Source: JAOUEA01 sp035711865 (lineage in GTDB: Bacteria; Actinomycetota; UBA4738; HRBIN12). From it: a DNA stretch of 64,000 nucleotides. The notes below the pieces were generated by a model. It made no database searches. It saw only the letters and a list, made by a program, of their open reading frames with translations, and was not told where the DNA came from. The stretch covers positions 1-64,000 of the forward strand of contig DASTBT010000129.1 in the NCBI GenBank assembly GCA_035711865.1, in the 5' to 3' direction. Numbering within the stretch: the stretch's first letter is position 1; each line of letters begins with the position of its first letter. The position numbers and the translations under genes were made by a program. This document shows, piece after piece, positions 49,388 to 59,400 of this stretch.

Positions 49388-50401
49388 ATGGCGACGATCT
49401 ATTACGAGGAAGACACCGACCCGGGGGTGCTCGCCGATCAGAAGATCGCCGTGCTCGGGTTCGGTTCGCAGGGGCACGCACACGCCCAGAACATGCAGGA
49501 TTCCGGGCTCGACGTTCGTGTCGGGCTGCGCCCGGGTTCGGCGAGCAGGAAGCAGGCTGGAGATGCCGGCCTGCGCGTGCTCGACACCACCGCCGCCGTC
49601 GCCGAGGCCGACGTGGTCATGTGCCTGCTGCCCGACACCGCCCACGGCGCCGTGTACGAGGCCGACATCGCGCCGAACCTGAAGGACGGCGACATGCTGA
49701 TGTTCGCCCACGGCTTCTCGATCCATTTCGGCACGGTGCAGCCTCCGGGCGGCGTCGACGTGACGATGATCGCGCCGAAGGCTCCGGGCCATCTCGTGCG
49801 GCGAACCTACGTCGAGGGCAACGGCACGCCGGGGCTGGTCGCGGTGCATCAGGACGCGACAGGCAAGGCGAAGGCACGTGCGCTCGCCTACGGCGCGGCC
49901 ATCGGATGCGCGAAACCGGGCATCATCGAGACCACGTTCACCGAAGAGACCGAGACAGACCTGTTCGGTGAGCAGACGGTGCTCTGCGGCGGGGTCAGCG
50001 AGCTGATCCGCAACGGGTTCGAGACGCTGGTCGAGGCGGGCTACCAGCCCGAGATCGCCTATTTCGAGTGTCTGCACGAGCTGAAGCTGATCGTCGACCT
50101 CGTATACGAGGGCGGTCTCTCGTGGATGCGCTACTCGGTGAGCGACACCGCCGAGTGGGGCGACTACCAGAGCGGGAAGCGCGTGATCGACGACCACGCG
50201 CGCGAGCAGATGCGGCAGATCCTCGCCGAGGTCCAGGACGGCACGTTCGCGAGGAAGTGGATCGCCGAGGCCGACGGCGGCTTCGAGGAGTTCCTCCGAC
50301 TTCGAGGCGCGGCGCAGACGTCCCAGCTCGAGCAGGTGGGGCGGCAGCTGCGCCAGATGATGCCCTGGTTGGAGAGCGAGCAGAAGGTGCCACCGTCATG
50401 A
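49388..50401 (+). CDS. ilvC: Ketol-acid reductoisomerase, class I
   Basis: A 337-residue class I KARI performing alkyl migration and NADPH reduction of acetolactate or acetohydroxybutyrate. The Rossmann fingerprint is AVLGFGSQGHAHAQNM with VGLRPGSASRKQA giving the phosphate-binding Arg/Ser residues, so NADPH preference is likely. The C-terminal knotted domain with the Mg-binding Asp/Glu (LFGEQTVLCGG, ECLHELKLIVDL) is complete. GAGAGGAG precedes the ATG; stop overlaps leuA by 4 nt. Confidence 0.97.
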   Translation: MATIYYEEDTDPGVLADQKIAVLGFGSQGHAHAQNMQDSGLDVRVGLRPGSASRKQAGDAGLRVLDTTAAVAEADVVMCLLPDTAHGAVYEADIAPNLKDGDMLMFAHGFSIHFGTVQPPGGVDVTMIAPKAPGHLVRRTYVEGNGTPGLVAVHQDATGKAKARALAYGAAIGCAKPGIIETTFTEETETDLFGEQTVLCGGVSELIRNGFETLVEAGYQPEIAYFECLHELKLIVDLVYEGGLSWMRYSVSDTAEWGDYQSGKRVIDDHAREQMRQILAEVQDGTFARKWIAEADGGFEEFLRLRGAAQTSQLEQVGRQLRQMMPWLESEQKVPPS

Positions 50402-51981
50402 GCGACAGCGACGTATCCACCGGCAACGTATCCACCGCCGCAGCATCGGGCGGCGACGTCAGGATCTTCGACACCACCCTGCGCGACGGGGAGCAGGCTC
50501 CCGGCATCGCGCTCACGAAGGCCGAGAAGGTCGAGATCGCCGAGCAGCTCGCGCGGCTGAACGTCGACATCCTCGAGGCCGGGTTCCCGATCTCATCGCC
50601 CGGCGAGTTCGAGGCGGTCGCCGAGATCGCGTCGACCGTGAAGGGGCCCGTGATCGCCGCGCTCGCGCGCACCGCGACCGGCGACATCGAGCGCGCGGCC
50701 GAGGCGCTCAAGGGTGCGGATCGCTGGCGCATCCACACGTTCATCTCCACGAGCGACGTGCAGCGCGAGTCGATGCTCCGGATGAGCCCCGGTCAGGTGC
50801 TCGAGGCGATCCGCGAGAACGTCGCGCTCGCCAAGACGTACACCGACGACGTGGAGTTCTCCGCCCAGGACGCGACCCGCACACCGCTCGAGTTCCTGCT
50901 CGAGTGCTTCCGGCTCGCCGTCGAGTGCGGAGCCACCACGATCAACGTGCCCGACACGGTCGGGTACGCCACCCCCACCGAGTTCGGTGAACTGATCCGG
51001 ATCGTGCGCGACCAGACACCCGACGACGTCGTGATCTCGACCCACTGCCACAACGACCTCGGGCTGGCGGTGGCGAACTCGCTCGCCGGCATCGAGCACG
51101 GCGCCGGCCAGGTCGAGGTGGCGGTCAACGGCATCGGCGAGCGAGCCGGCAACTGTTCGCTCGAGGAGATCGCGATGGTCGTGCGCACGCGCGGGCAGGC
51201 GCTCGGACGCTCGCACGACCTGAACGTCAACGAGATCGTCCGCACCTCGCGGCTGGTCGCGATGACCACGGGCTACAACGTGCAGCCGAACAAGGCGGTC
51301 GTGGGCTCGAGCGCGTTCGCGCACGAGAGCGGCATCCACCAGCACGGCGTGCTGAGCAACCGCGCCACCTACGAGATCATGGACCCCGTCGAGATCGGGC
51401 TCGAGGGCAACGCGCTCGTGTTGGGTAAGCACTCCGGCCGTCATGCGTTCGTCGACGCACTCGACAAGATCGGCATCACGCTCGACGACGACCATCTGAA
51501 CCGGGCGTTCGCGCGGTTCAAGGACCTGGCCGATCGCAAGGTGCAGATCACCGACCAGGACCTCGCGGCGATCGTCGCCGAGGAGCTCGGCGCGACCGAC
51601 GAGGACGTGCTCGTGATGGAGTCGCTGCAGATGGACGGCGGCACCGACCGGGAGCCGAAGGTCACGGTGCGCCTGCGACGAGGCGAGGAGGTGATCGAGC
51701 GATCCGCGACGGGCGACGGCCTCATCGATTCCGCGATGGGCGCGATCCAGCAGGCCGCCGGCGTCGACGGCCGACTCGTGAACTTCCACGTCTCGAGCGT
51801 GACCGAGGGCACCGACGCGTTGGGTGACGTCGTCGTGCAGATCGACGTCGACGGGCGGCGGGTGACCGGGCGGGGCGTCGCGACCGACGTGGTCGAGGCG
51901 AGCGCGCGGGCGTACCTCTCCGCCGTCAACCGTGCCCTGCAGATCACGGCCCAGACCGCCTCGAACGAGGAGACCCCGTGA
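50398..51981 (+). CDS. leuA: 2-isopropylmalate synthase
   Basis: A 527-residue enzyme committing 2-oxoisovalerate to leucine synthesis. The catalytic barrel opens IFDTTLRDGEQAPGIALT and contains STHCHNDLGLAVANSLAG (metal-binding His-x-His) and the GERAGNCSLEEIAMVV block; the C-terminal LeuA dimer domain carries leucine regulation. At this length it is of the E. coli-like type, not the longer type (over 600 residues) common in mycobacteria and streptomycetes. ATGA overlap with ilvC. Confidence 0.94.
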   Translation: MSDSDVSTGNVSTAAASGGDVRIFDTTLRDGEQAPGIALTKAEKVEIAEQLARLNVDILEAGFPISSPGEFEAVAEIASTVKGPVIAALARTATGDIERAAEALKGADRWRIHTFISTSDVQRESMLRMSPGQVLEAIRENVALAKTYTDDVEFSAQDATRTPLEFLLECFRLAVECGATTINVPDTVGYATPTEFGELIRIVRDQTPDDVVISTHCHNDLGLAVANSLAGIEHGAGQVEVAVNGIGERAGNCSLEEIAMVVRTRGQALGRSHDLNVNEIVRTSRLVAMTTGYNVQPNKAVVGSSAFAHESGIHQHGVLSNRATYEIMDPVEIGLEGNALVLGKHSGRHAFVDALDKIGITLDDDHLNRAFARFKDLADRKVQITDQDLAAIVAEELGATDEDVLVMESLQMDGGTDREPKVTVRLRRGEEVIERSATGDGLIDSAMGAIQQAAGVDGRLVNFHVSSVTEGTDALGDVVVQIDVDGRRVTGRGVATDVVEASARAYLSAVNRALQITAQTASNEETP

Positions 51982-53033
51982 CGCGTGGCTACCGCGTCGG
52001 TGTGATCCGTGGCGACGGCACCGGGCCCGAGGTCGTCGCGGAAGGGCTGAAGGTGCTCGAGGCCGTGCGCGGCGAGGCGGCATTCGACCTCGTCGAGTTC
52101 GACCTCGGCGCGGAGCGCTACCTCCGGACGGGCGACACCCTGCCCGACGACGAGCTCGAGCAGCTCCGAGAGCTCGACGCGGTGTTCCTCGGGGCGGTCG
52201 GCGACCCGCGCGTGAAGCCCGGGGTGCTCGAGCGGGACCTGTTGCTGAAGGCTCGGTTCGGGCTCGACCAGTACGTGAACCTCCGTCCGATCGTGCGCTA
52301 CCCAGGCGTGGAGACGCTCGTGCCCAGCCACACCGAGGACGCCGTGAACATGGTCGTGGTCCGGGAGAACAGCGAGGGGCTCTACAGCGGAGCGGGCGGC
52401 TTCCATCGGAAGGGAACCGAGCACGAGGTGGCCGTGCAGGAATCGATCAACACGCGCCACGGGGTGGAGCGCATCGTGCGCTACGCGTTCGAGCTCTCGA
52501 GGCAGCCGTACCGCCGCAGGAAGCTCACACTGGTGCACAAGACGAACGTGCTCACGTTCGCGGGCGACCTCTACCAGCGGGTGCTCGACGAGCTCGCGGA
52601 AGAGTTCCCGGACGTCGAGACCGACTACGTGCACGTCGACGCGGCGTGCATCTACCTGCTCGACAGCCCCGGCAGGTTCGACGTGATCGTCACCGACAAC
52701 ATGTTCGGCGACATCATCACCGACCTCGGTGCGATGATCCAAGGAGGCATGGGCATCGCCGCAGGTGGGAACATCAACCCCGAGGGCGTGTCGATGTTCG
52801 AGCCCATCGGGGGCACCGCGCCCAGCGAGGCGGGCAAGGGCACGATCAATCCCCTCGCCGCGATCGGAGCCCTCGAGATGCTGCTGCGCCAGCTGGGCGA
52901 GACGGATCCGGCTGATCGCGTCGACCGGGGCATCCGGTCGGCGACGCAGCGGATGAAGTCGATGCGCGCCGGCGAGATGGGCTTCACGACGGCCGAGGTG
53001 GGCGACCTCGTGGTCGACGGAGCGAGCACGTGA
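51978..53033 (+). CDS. leuB: 3-isopropylmalate dehydrogenase
   Basis: A 351-residue beta-decarboxylating dehydrogenase. It has VGVIRGDGTGPEVVAEGL at the N-terminus, the substrate arginines region LLLKARFGLDQYVNLRP, the DNMFGDIITDLGAMIQGGMG catalytic/metal block and GGTAPSEAGKG. Tartrate or homoisocitrate dehydrogenases share the fold, but the operon context supports LeuB. GTG start overlaps the leuA stop (GTGA). The leuC and leuD isomerase genes needed before this step are not in the window. Confidence 0.93.
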   Translation: MTRGYRVGVIRGDGTGPEVVAEGLKVLEAVRGEAAFDLVEFDLGAERYLRTGDTLPDDELEQLRELDAVFLGAVGDPRVKPGVLERDLLLKARFGLDQYVNLRPIVRYPGVETLVPSHTEDAVNMVVVRENSEGLYSGAGGFHRKGTEHEVAVQESINTRHGVERIVRYAFELSRQPYRRRKLTLVHKTNVLTFAGDLYQRVLDELAEEFPDVETDYVHVDAACIYLLDSPGRFDVIVTDNMFGDIITDLGAMIQGGMGIAAGGNINPEGVSMFEPIGGTAPSEAGKGTINPLAAIGALEMLLRQLGETDPADRVDRGIRSATQRMKSMRAGEMGFTTAEVGDLVVDGAST

Positions 53034-54634
53034 ACGAGAACGGCGAACGCGGCGGCGACCGCGCGGTCGAGCTCTACGACACGACCCTGCGCGATGGCGC
53101 GCAGCAGGCCGACCTGTCGTACACGATCGAGGATCGGCTGCGCATCCTGCACAAGCTCGACCAGGTCGGCTTCCCGTACGTCGAGGGCGGTTGGCCTGGC
53201 GCGAACCCACGGGATACCGAGTTCTTCGAGCTCGCCACGCGAGAGACGCTGAAGACCAGCACGCTTACCGCGTTCGGCATGACCCGACGGGCGGGGGAGC
53301 GACCCGACGACTCGCAGGTGTTGCGGCACCTGCTCGACGCTGGCACCGAGGTGGTCTGCCTCGTCGGCAAGTCGTGGGACCTGCACGTGACCGAGGCGCT
53401 GCGCACCGACCTCGCCGAAGGCGTCGCCATGGTGCGGGAATCGGTCGAGTTCCTTCGGGCGCAGGGGCGACGGGTCTTCTTCGACGCCGAGCACTTCTTC
53501 GACGGGTTCCGCAGCGACCCGGGGTTCGCGATGGCCGTGCTCGCCGCGGCCGAGGAAGCGGGCGCTGAGCGGCTCGTGCTCTGCGACACGAACGGCGGCA
53601 TGCTGCCGTTCGACATCGGTCGAGTGGTCGGCGAGGTGGAGGCGCAGGCGAGCGTGCCCCTCGGGATCCACGTGCACAACGACGCCGGATGCGCGGTGGC
53701 GAACTCGCTCGTGGCGGTCGACGCCGGCGTGATGCAGGTGCAGGGCACGATCAACGGCTACGGCGAACGTACGGGCAACGCCGACCTGATCCCGCTCACG
53801 GCCGATCTCGTGCTCAAGATGGGCGCGACGGACGCGCTTCCCGATGGAGCGGTCGAGCACCTCACCGAGCTCGCGCATTACGTCGCCGAGATCGCGAACC
53901 TCGCGCCCGATTCACGGCAGCCGTACTCGGGGCGCTACGCGTTCACACACAAGGCCGGGCTCCACACGAGCGGCGTCGCCCGGGTTTCCCGCGCCTACGA
54001 GCACGTTCAGCCCGAGACGGTGGGGAATCGTCGCGGCGTCGTGGCTTCGGACTACGGCGGTGGCGCCACGATCCGCATGAAGGCGATGGAGCTCGCGCTC
54101 GAGCTCGACGACGCCGCGATCCCCACGGTGGTCGAGCAGATCAAGCAGAGGGAATCACGTGGCTATGCGTTCGACGTGGCGGAGGCCTCGCTCGAGTTGC
54201 TGATGCGGCGGGCCGCAGGCTGGTCCCAGCCGTTCTTCGCGATCGAGAGCTACCGCGTCCACGTCGAGGAACGCGTCGGCGACGACGAGCAGCCGCTGGC
54301 GGAGGCGACCGTGAAGGTTCGCACGAACGGCACCCGGCACATCGAGTCGGCCGAGGGCCAAGGGCCGGTCGACGCTCTCGACACCGCCCTGCGGAAGGCG
54401 CTCGCGAACGACTACCCCGCACTCGACCAGATGGCGCTCGAGGACTTCCGGGTGCGGGTGCTCTCCGGGGCGCATGGGACCGCAGCCGTCGTCCGGGTGT
54501 TGATCGACCTCACGAACGGCGAGCGCGAGTGGACCACGGTCGGGGTGAGCGAGAACATCATCGAGGCCTCGTGGGAGGCGCTCGTCGACGGATACACGTT
54601 CGGCCTGCTGCACCCACGATCGCTCGAGGCGTAG
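53030..54634 (+). CDS. cimA: Citramalate synthase (CimA family)
   Basis: A 534-residue relative of LeuA that condenses acetyl-CoA and pyruvate to citramalate, giving a threonine-independent route to 2-oxobutyrate and isoleucine. The barrel opens LYDTTLRDGAQQADLSYTIED, a form distinctive for the CimA group, with IHVHNDAGCAVANSL as the metal site; the C-terminal regulatory domain is complete. Homocitrate synthase is the main alternative. GTG start in a 4-nt overlap with leuB. Confidence 0.9.
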   Translation: MNENGERGGDRAVELYDTTLRDGAQQADLSYTIEDRLRILHKLDQVGFPYVEGGWPGANPRDTEFFELATRETLKTSTLTAFGMTRRAGERPDDSQVLRHLLDAGTEVVCLVGKSWDLHVTEALRTDLAEGVAMVRESVEFLRAQGRRVFFDAEHFFDGFRSDPGFAMAVLAAAEEAGAERLVLCDTNGGMLPFDIGRVVGEVEAQASVPLGIHVHNDAGCAVANSLVAVDAGVMQVQGTINGYGERTGNADLIPLTADLVLKMGATDALPDGAVEHLTELAHYVAEIANLAPDSRQPYSGRYAFTHKAGLHTSGVARVSRAYEHVQPETVGNRRGVVASDYGGGATIRMKAMELALELDDAAIPTVVEQIKQRESRGYAFDVAEASLELLMRRAAGWSQPFFAIESYRVHVEERVGDDEQPLAEATVKVRTNGTRHIESAEGQGPVDALDTALRKALANDYPALDQMALEDFRVRVLSGAHGTAAVVRVLIDLTNGEREWTTVGVSENIIEASWEALVDGYTFGLLHPRSLEA

Positions 54635-54638
54635 ACAC

Positions 54639-55154
54639 GTGGCGATCACGATCCGAGAGGCCGTGATCGAGGACGCGGCCGCGATCGCCGAGGTGCACGT
54701 GGCTTCCTGGAGGTGGGCGTACGACGAGCTCCTTCCAGCCGAGACGCTCGACGGGCTCGACATCGCCGAGCGGGAAGCCGGCTGGTTCGACGTGCTCGCA
54801 TCCGAGGATCCTCGCGATCGCGTCATGGTGGCCGAGGGGGGGAACGGCCTGGTGGGCTTCGCCCACATCGGCGCGACCCGTGACGACGACGCCCCGGCCG
54901 GAACCGGCGAGCTGTTCGCGATCTACCTCGCTGAGCACGAAGCCGGCTCGGGTCTCGGGACGAGCCTGCTGGCGCGCTCGACGGAGGCGCTGCGCGACGA
55001 GGGCTTCGGGCGAGCGACACTGTGGGTGCTGAAGACGAATGAGCGCGCGAGGCGATTCCACGGACGAGAGGGCTGGAGATGGGACGGCACGACGAGCACA
55101 CATCAGGTGCAGTGCGCCAACTTGCCGATCGTGCGCTACGAGCGAGAGCTCTGA
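54639..55154 (+). CDS. GNAT family N-acetyltransferase
   Basis: A 171-residue acetyl-CoA-dependent acyltransferase. Motif A reads AIYLAEHEAGSGLGTSLLARS, a Q/RxxGxG/A-type loop, followed by LWVLKTNERARRFHGREGW typical of motif B. Substrate unknown. GTG start 4 bp after cimA suggests it is the last gene of the ilv/leu transcript. Its stop is followed at once by a tandem repeat. Confidence 0.88.
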   Translation: MAITIREAVIEDAAAIAEVHVASWRWAYDELLPAETLDGLDIAEREAGWFDVLASEDPRDRVMVAEGGNGLVGFAHIGATRDDDAPAGTGELFAIYLAEHEAGSGLGTSLLARSTEALRDEGFGRATLWVLKTNERARRFHGREGWRWDGTTSTHQVQCANLPIVRYEREL

Positions 55155-55208
55155 GCCGCTTCCTATCCCAGCGCGGCGTTGGCCGCTTCCTATCCCAGCG
55201 CGGCGTTG
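55155..55208. repeat. Perfect 27-bp tandem duplication at convergent gene ends
   Basis: Two identical 27-bp units (55155-55181, 55182-55208), with a further 5-bp start of a third. The second unit contains the last codons and stop (55190-55192) of the leftward PBP4 gene; the first unit repeats that stop. It therefore looks like duplication of the PBP4 3' end into the junction with the GNAT gene. Confidence 0.88.
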
Positions 55209-56383
55209 GCCGCGACCGCACGGACGATCTTGTTCTCGATCTGCTTCGCGGTGGTCGTGCTCATCCCGCTGGACAGGATCGAGAATGCGGCCCACGCCCG
55301 TTCCCGCCTCAGCCACACCCATCCCGAGAGCGCCGACACCTCGATCAGCGTGCCGGTCTTCGCGCGCACCGTGACCTTCTTCAGCCGGCCCTCGAGCGTT
55401 CCCTCGCCACCGGCGGCCAGGGTGCTGCGCAACACATCGCCCCACGGGGCACCCTCGGCGACGCGCAGCAGGTGGACGATGTCATCGGCGCTCACCCGGT
55501 TGTGGTAGCTCAGGCCCGAGGCGTCGTTGGCGATCAGGCGCACCCCGCGGGCGGCGGCGAACGCCTCGAGGGCGCGAGCGCCCTTCGCGATCGTGCCGGG
55601 CGAGCCGTATCGCTTCGCTCCGAGCAGCTTGCCGAGCACCTCCGCCCGGAAGTTGCTCGACACGACGTTCATCCGCCGCATGATCTGTCGGAGCGGGTCG
55701 CTTCGGATCGTGGCCAACCGAATCAGGCCGGGGGGCGTCCTCCCCGAGCCAGGCTTGGCCGTGACCCGGATGCCTCTGGCCTCGAGCTTCCGTGTGAGGG
55801 CCTTCGCGGCGAGGCGCTCGGGCTCGGCAACGTGCCGCCCGCCCGCTCGCTCGTTCGCACGGTGCGTCAACGCGGTGGGCAGCGCGATGTAGACGCGCGG
55901 AAAGTAGTCACGCCATCCCGGCGCCCACCAGTCCCGCGCGAACGGCCCCGTCGCGCCGAGCACGCGCCCGCGCACCCGCTCGAGCCCGGTTCCCTCGAGC
56001 GCCGTGGCGAGGGCCGACATGTCACGCGCGCCGTTCTCCGGGTCGCCATGGCCGACGATCCACAGGTTCCCGTCGAGCACGCCGTCCGTGCCGACGCGCT
56101 CGGTGGCGAAGACCCGCGTGGGTATCGTGGCGTCCGCGCCCACGCGTTCGAGCAACGCCATCGACAGCAACAGCTTCTCGTTGGATGCAGGCGGGCGTGA
56201 GACCCACGCCTTGTTCCGATAGAGCGACGTCCCTTCGACCGCGATCGCCACGGAGATTGGCCGGTCCCCCACGAGGCCGTTCACGCGTTGCACCCATCGC
56301 GGAGGGACCGCCGACGCCGGCGCCGCCAGGAGCAACACCGCGACGCTCAGGACGATGACGAGCGCGAGTCGCCGGGAAAGCAT
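55190..56383 (-). CDS. D-alanyl-D-alanine carboxypeptidase, PBP4 (S13) family, second copy
   Basis: A 397-residue exported class C PBP. A Sec signal (RRLALVIVLSVAVLLLAAPASA) lacks a lipobox, unlike the copy at 39736-41046. Active-site motifs are SNEK in PASNEKLLLSM (about residue 66), SSNF in VVSSNFRAEV (about 236) and KTG in VRAKTGTLIEV (about 338). The start at 56383 fits a TACCCT element 6 nt upstream. The two paralogues share overall order but differ in anchoring, so one may work at the membrane and one in the wall space. Confidence 0.9.
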   Translation of the reverse strand: MLSRRLALVIVLSVAVLLLAAPASAVPPRWVQRVNGLVGDRPISVAIAVEGTSLYRNKAWVSRPPASNEKLLLSMALLERVGADATIPTRVFATERVGTDGVLDGNLWIVGHGDPENGARDMSALATALEGTGLERVRGRVLGATGPFARDWWAPGWRDYFPRVYIALPTALTHRANERAGGRHVAEPERLAAKALTRKLEARGIRVTAKPGSGRTPPGLIRLATIRSDPLRQIMRRMNVVSSNFRAEVLGKLLGAKRYGSPGTIAKGARALEAFAAARGVRLIANDASGLSYHNRVSADDIVHLLRVAEGAPWGDVLRSTLAAGGEGTLEGRLKKVTVRAKTGTLIEVSALSGWVWLRRERAWAAFSILSSGMSTTTAKQIENKIVRAVAANAALG

Positions 56384-56389
56384 CGGAAC

Positions 56390-56395
56390 AGGGTA
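56390..56395 (-). promoter_or_regulatory. -10 element for second PBP4 gene
   Basis: TACCCT read leftward, 6 nt before the ATG at 56383. Confidence 0.4.
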
Positions 56396-56430
56396 CGAGG
56401 TGACCGGAAGCGTGCCACGTGGCCGACGGT

Positions 56431-59400
56431 TCAGACCAGCCGCCCCCTCGCGAGGGCCTCCGCCTCCCCGTGCATCGCTCGGCGTTCGTGCAACAGGGAC
56501 GTGAGCTCCTCGACGGGGAGCGGCTCGGAGAAGAAGTAGCCCTGCCCCAGGTCGCAACGCAGCTCCAGCAGGCGCTGCAACTGGTCGGCGCGTTCGATGC
56601 CCTCGGCGACCGGCGTGAGATGAAGGATGCCTGCGAGCTTGATGACCGCTTCCGTCAGGGCCGGATCCTCCCCGTCACCGATCACCCCGTCGACGAAGGA
56701 CTTGTCCACCTTCAGGATGTCGACGGGGAACCTGCGGATGTAGTTCAGCGACGAATACCCCGTCCCGAAGTCGTCGACCGCTAGACGCACCCCGAGGCTC
56801 TTGAGCTGTCCGAGCCGCTCGATCGAGAGCTCCAGGTCGTGCATCATCACGCTCTCGGTGATCTCGAGGATCAGCGACCCAGGCTCGAGGCCCGTCGCTG
56901 CCAGGATCTCGCGGACCTCGCCGACGATCTCGGGTCTCGAGACCTGTCGAGCGGAGAGGTTCACCGCCATGTGCAGCGGCGGTTCGGCCGGGAAGTCTCG
57001 CTGAAGCTCGACCGCGGTCCGACAGGCCTCCCTCAGCACCCACCGGCCGATCTCGACGATCAGCCCGGTCTCCTCGGCGAGCGGGATGAACTCGAGAGGA
57101 GGCACGAGGCCGCGGACCGGATGGATCCAGCGGACCAAGGCCTCCACGCCCGCGATCCGCCCGGTCTCGAGCTCGATCACCGGCTGGTAGTGAAGCCGGT
57201 ACTCCTCGTATTCGATCGCCCGCTGAAGGTCTGCCTTGAGCTCGAGTCGCTTGAGGGCCGTGTCGTGCATCGCCGGCTCGAAGACCTGGTACGTGCCCTT
57301 CCCCCGCTCCTTCGCCATGTACATCGCGACGTCAGCATTGCGCAGCAGCTCCTCGACGCCGCCACCGTGTTCTCCGTCGATCGTGGCGATGCCCACCGAG
57401 GCCCGAACGAAGACCTCCTTGCCCTCGAGCGCGAAGGGCTCCTCGAACATCTGCATGATCCGGTCGGCCACGTCGACCGCCTGCACGCCGTCGTCGCCGT
57501 CCTCGAGCAGGATCGCGAACTCGTCGCCGCCGAGCCTCGCGGCGGTGTCGGCCGCGCGGAGACATCGGCGCAGCCTTCCTCCGACCTCCGCGAGCAGCTG
57601 ATCGCCGGCGGCGTGCCCCAGCGAGTCGTTGATCGTCTTGAAGTCGTCGAGATCCATGAATAGCACCGAGATCGGCTCGTGGTCCCGCGCGTGCCGATCG
57701 ATGGCGTGGGTGACTCGGTCGCGGAACAGGGCTCGGTTCGCGAGCGACGTCACGGAGTCGTGGAACGCCTGGTGTTCGAGTTGCTGCTCGAACCGCTTGC
57801 GTTCCGTCACGTCACGCACGTTCAGCACGGTGCCGCCGACGTTGGGGTCGTCCGCCTGGTACGAGAACAGGGTCTCCGTGGCGACGTACTCGCCTCGAGC
57901 GTGCCGCACTCGGAGCTCGACGATCATCGAGTCGTGGCCGTTCTCGTGGTGCGCCTCCATGCCCTGCACGGTCCTGCCTGCGTCGTCGGGATGCACGAGG
58001 TCTGAGAACCGTGTCCCCTCGAGACGTTGTGGGTCGTATCCGAGCACGCGCGCGACGGCGGGACTGATGTAGCTGATGACCGTGTCGTGATCGACCACGC
58101 AGACGACGTCGGAGGAGTTACTCACGAGCGACGCGAACCGAGCCTCGCTCTGCTGCCGGAGCAGGTTGCGCGTCAACGCCGCCGATTCGAGCGCGAGAGC
58201 CACCTGCGTGCTCAGAGCGGTCAGGGAGTCGACGAGCGAGCGGTCCATCTCCTCGGGCGTGGCGACCACCATCAACCCTCGGAGCTCGCCGAGCACGAAC
58301 AACGGCGCGGTGAAGACCGATCCTTCCTCGCGGCGGACCAGGAAGAGGTCGCTCACGAGGGTGCTCTCGTACGTCCTTGCCACGAACGCCTCGTTGGCAC
58401 GGAGCAGGTCGCGCTTCCACTCGGGGAACAGCGACAAGCTGAATCGGGAGCCGCTCGCGTCGAGGGCTCCGGAGGATGCCATCACCACGAAGCGCTCCGG
58501 TCGCTGCGGCGAGTCGCACATACGCACCGCCGCGTCGGTTCCGGCGAGCGCCGAGATCGCATCGATCGCGGCCCGATGGATGCCATCCTGGTTCGTCGCC
58601 GTCGCGAGCTTGGCGCCGGCCCCTCGCAGCGCCATCTCATAAGCGGCGGAACGTTCCTGCGCCCGGGCCAAGCCCCACATGCGGGCGACCACCAAGAGGA
58701 AGAGCACGATCGTGGCGTCGACCAGCACGCCGATCCCTCGGTCGCCCGAACCCGGCAGCACCTGGAGCGCGATCATCGACGGGGCGATCAGCGACGCCGC
58801 TGCCAGGAGTACCAGGCGGAGCGATCCCAGCACACGATCGTCGGTCGCCGGCTCGGTCAGGCTCTTCATCGACGGGTGCATCGCCGCCAACCCGATCAGC
58901 ACGGCGCCGGTCGCGGCGCCGAACGCGGTGAGCTGTTCGGCCCGGTCGCCGAACGAGGCCATGGTCGTGGCCACGATCATGGCTGCGGAATGCGCGATCG
59001 CGACCGACGCCAGAGCCGCCACCAGCGCCCACAGCGCCGCGGTTCGCGGCCGCGGTGTGATGGCGAGCCGAACGGCCACGCCGACCATGCAGAGGTCGAA
59101 GAGTTGGCTCGTGAGCGCGAGCGCTCGCTCGTCGAGCGGGATCCGGGGAGCCGTCATGGACGGTTCGAGCAGCGCGACCCAGGCGACCGTTCCGACGCCC
59201 ACCGCGACCGTGAATGCATCGATCGCGCCGGCTCGATCGGATCCATCGCATCGAATCCGCACGATCGTCAACGTGGCCCCGATGAGCAGCATCGGTGCGG
59301 CGAGCGATGACCATGCGATCACCTCGGCCGTCGCACCCGTATGCCGGATCGACGACGGAAGGGCCTCCAAGAGGGTCGGGGCCTGGAGCGAGACGATCGC

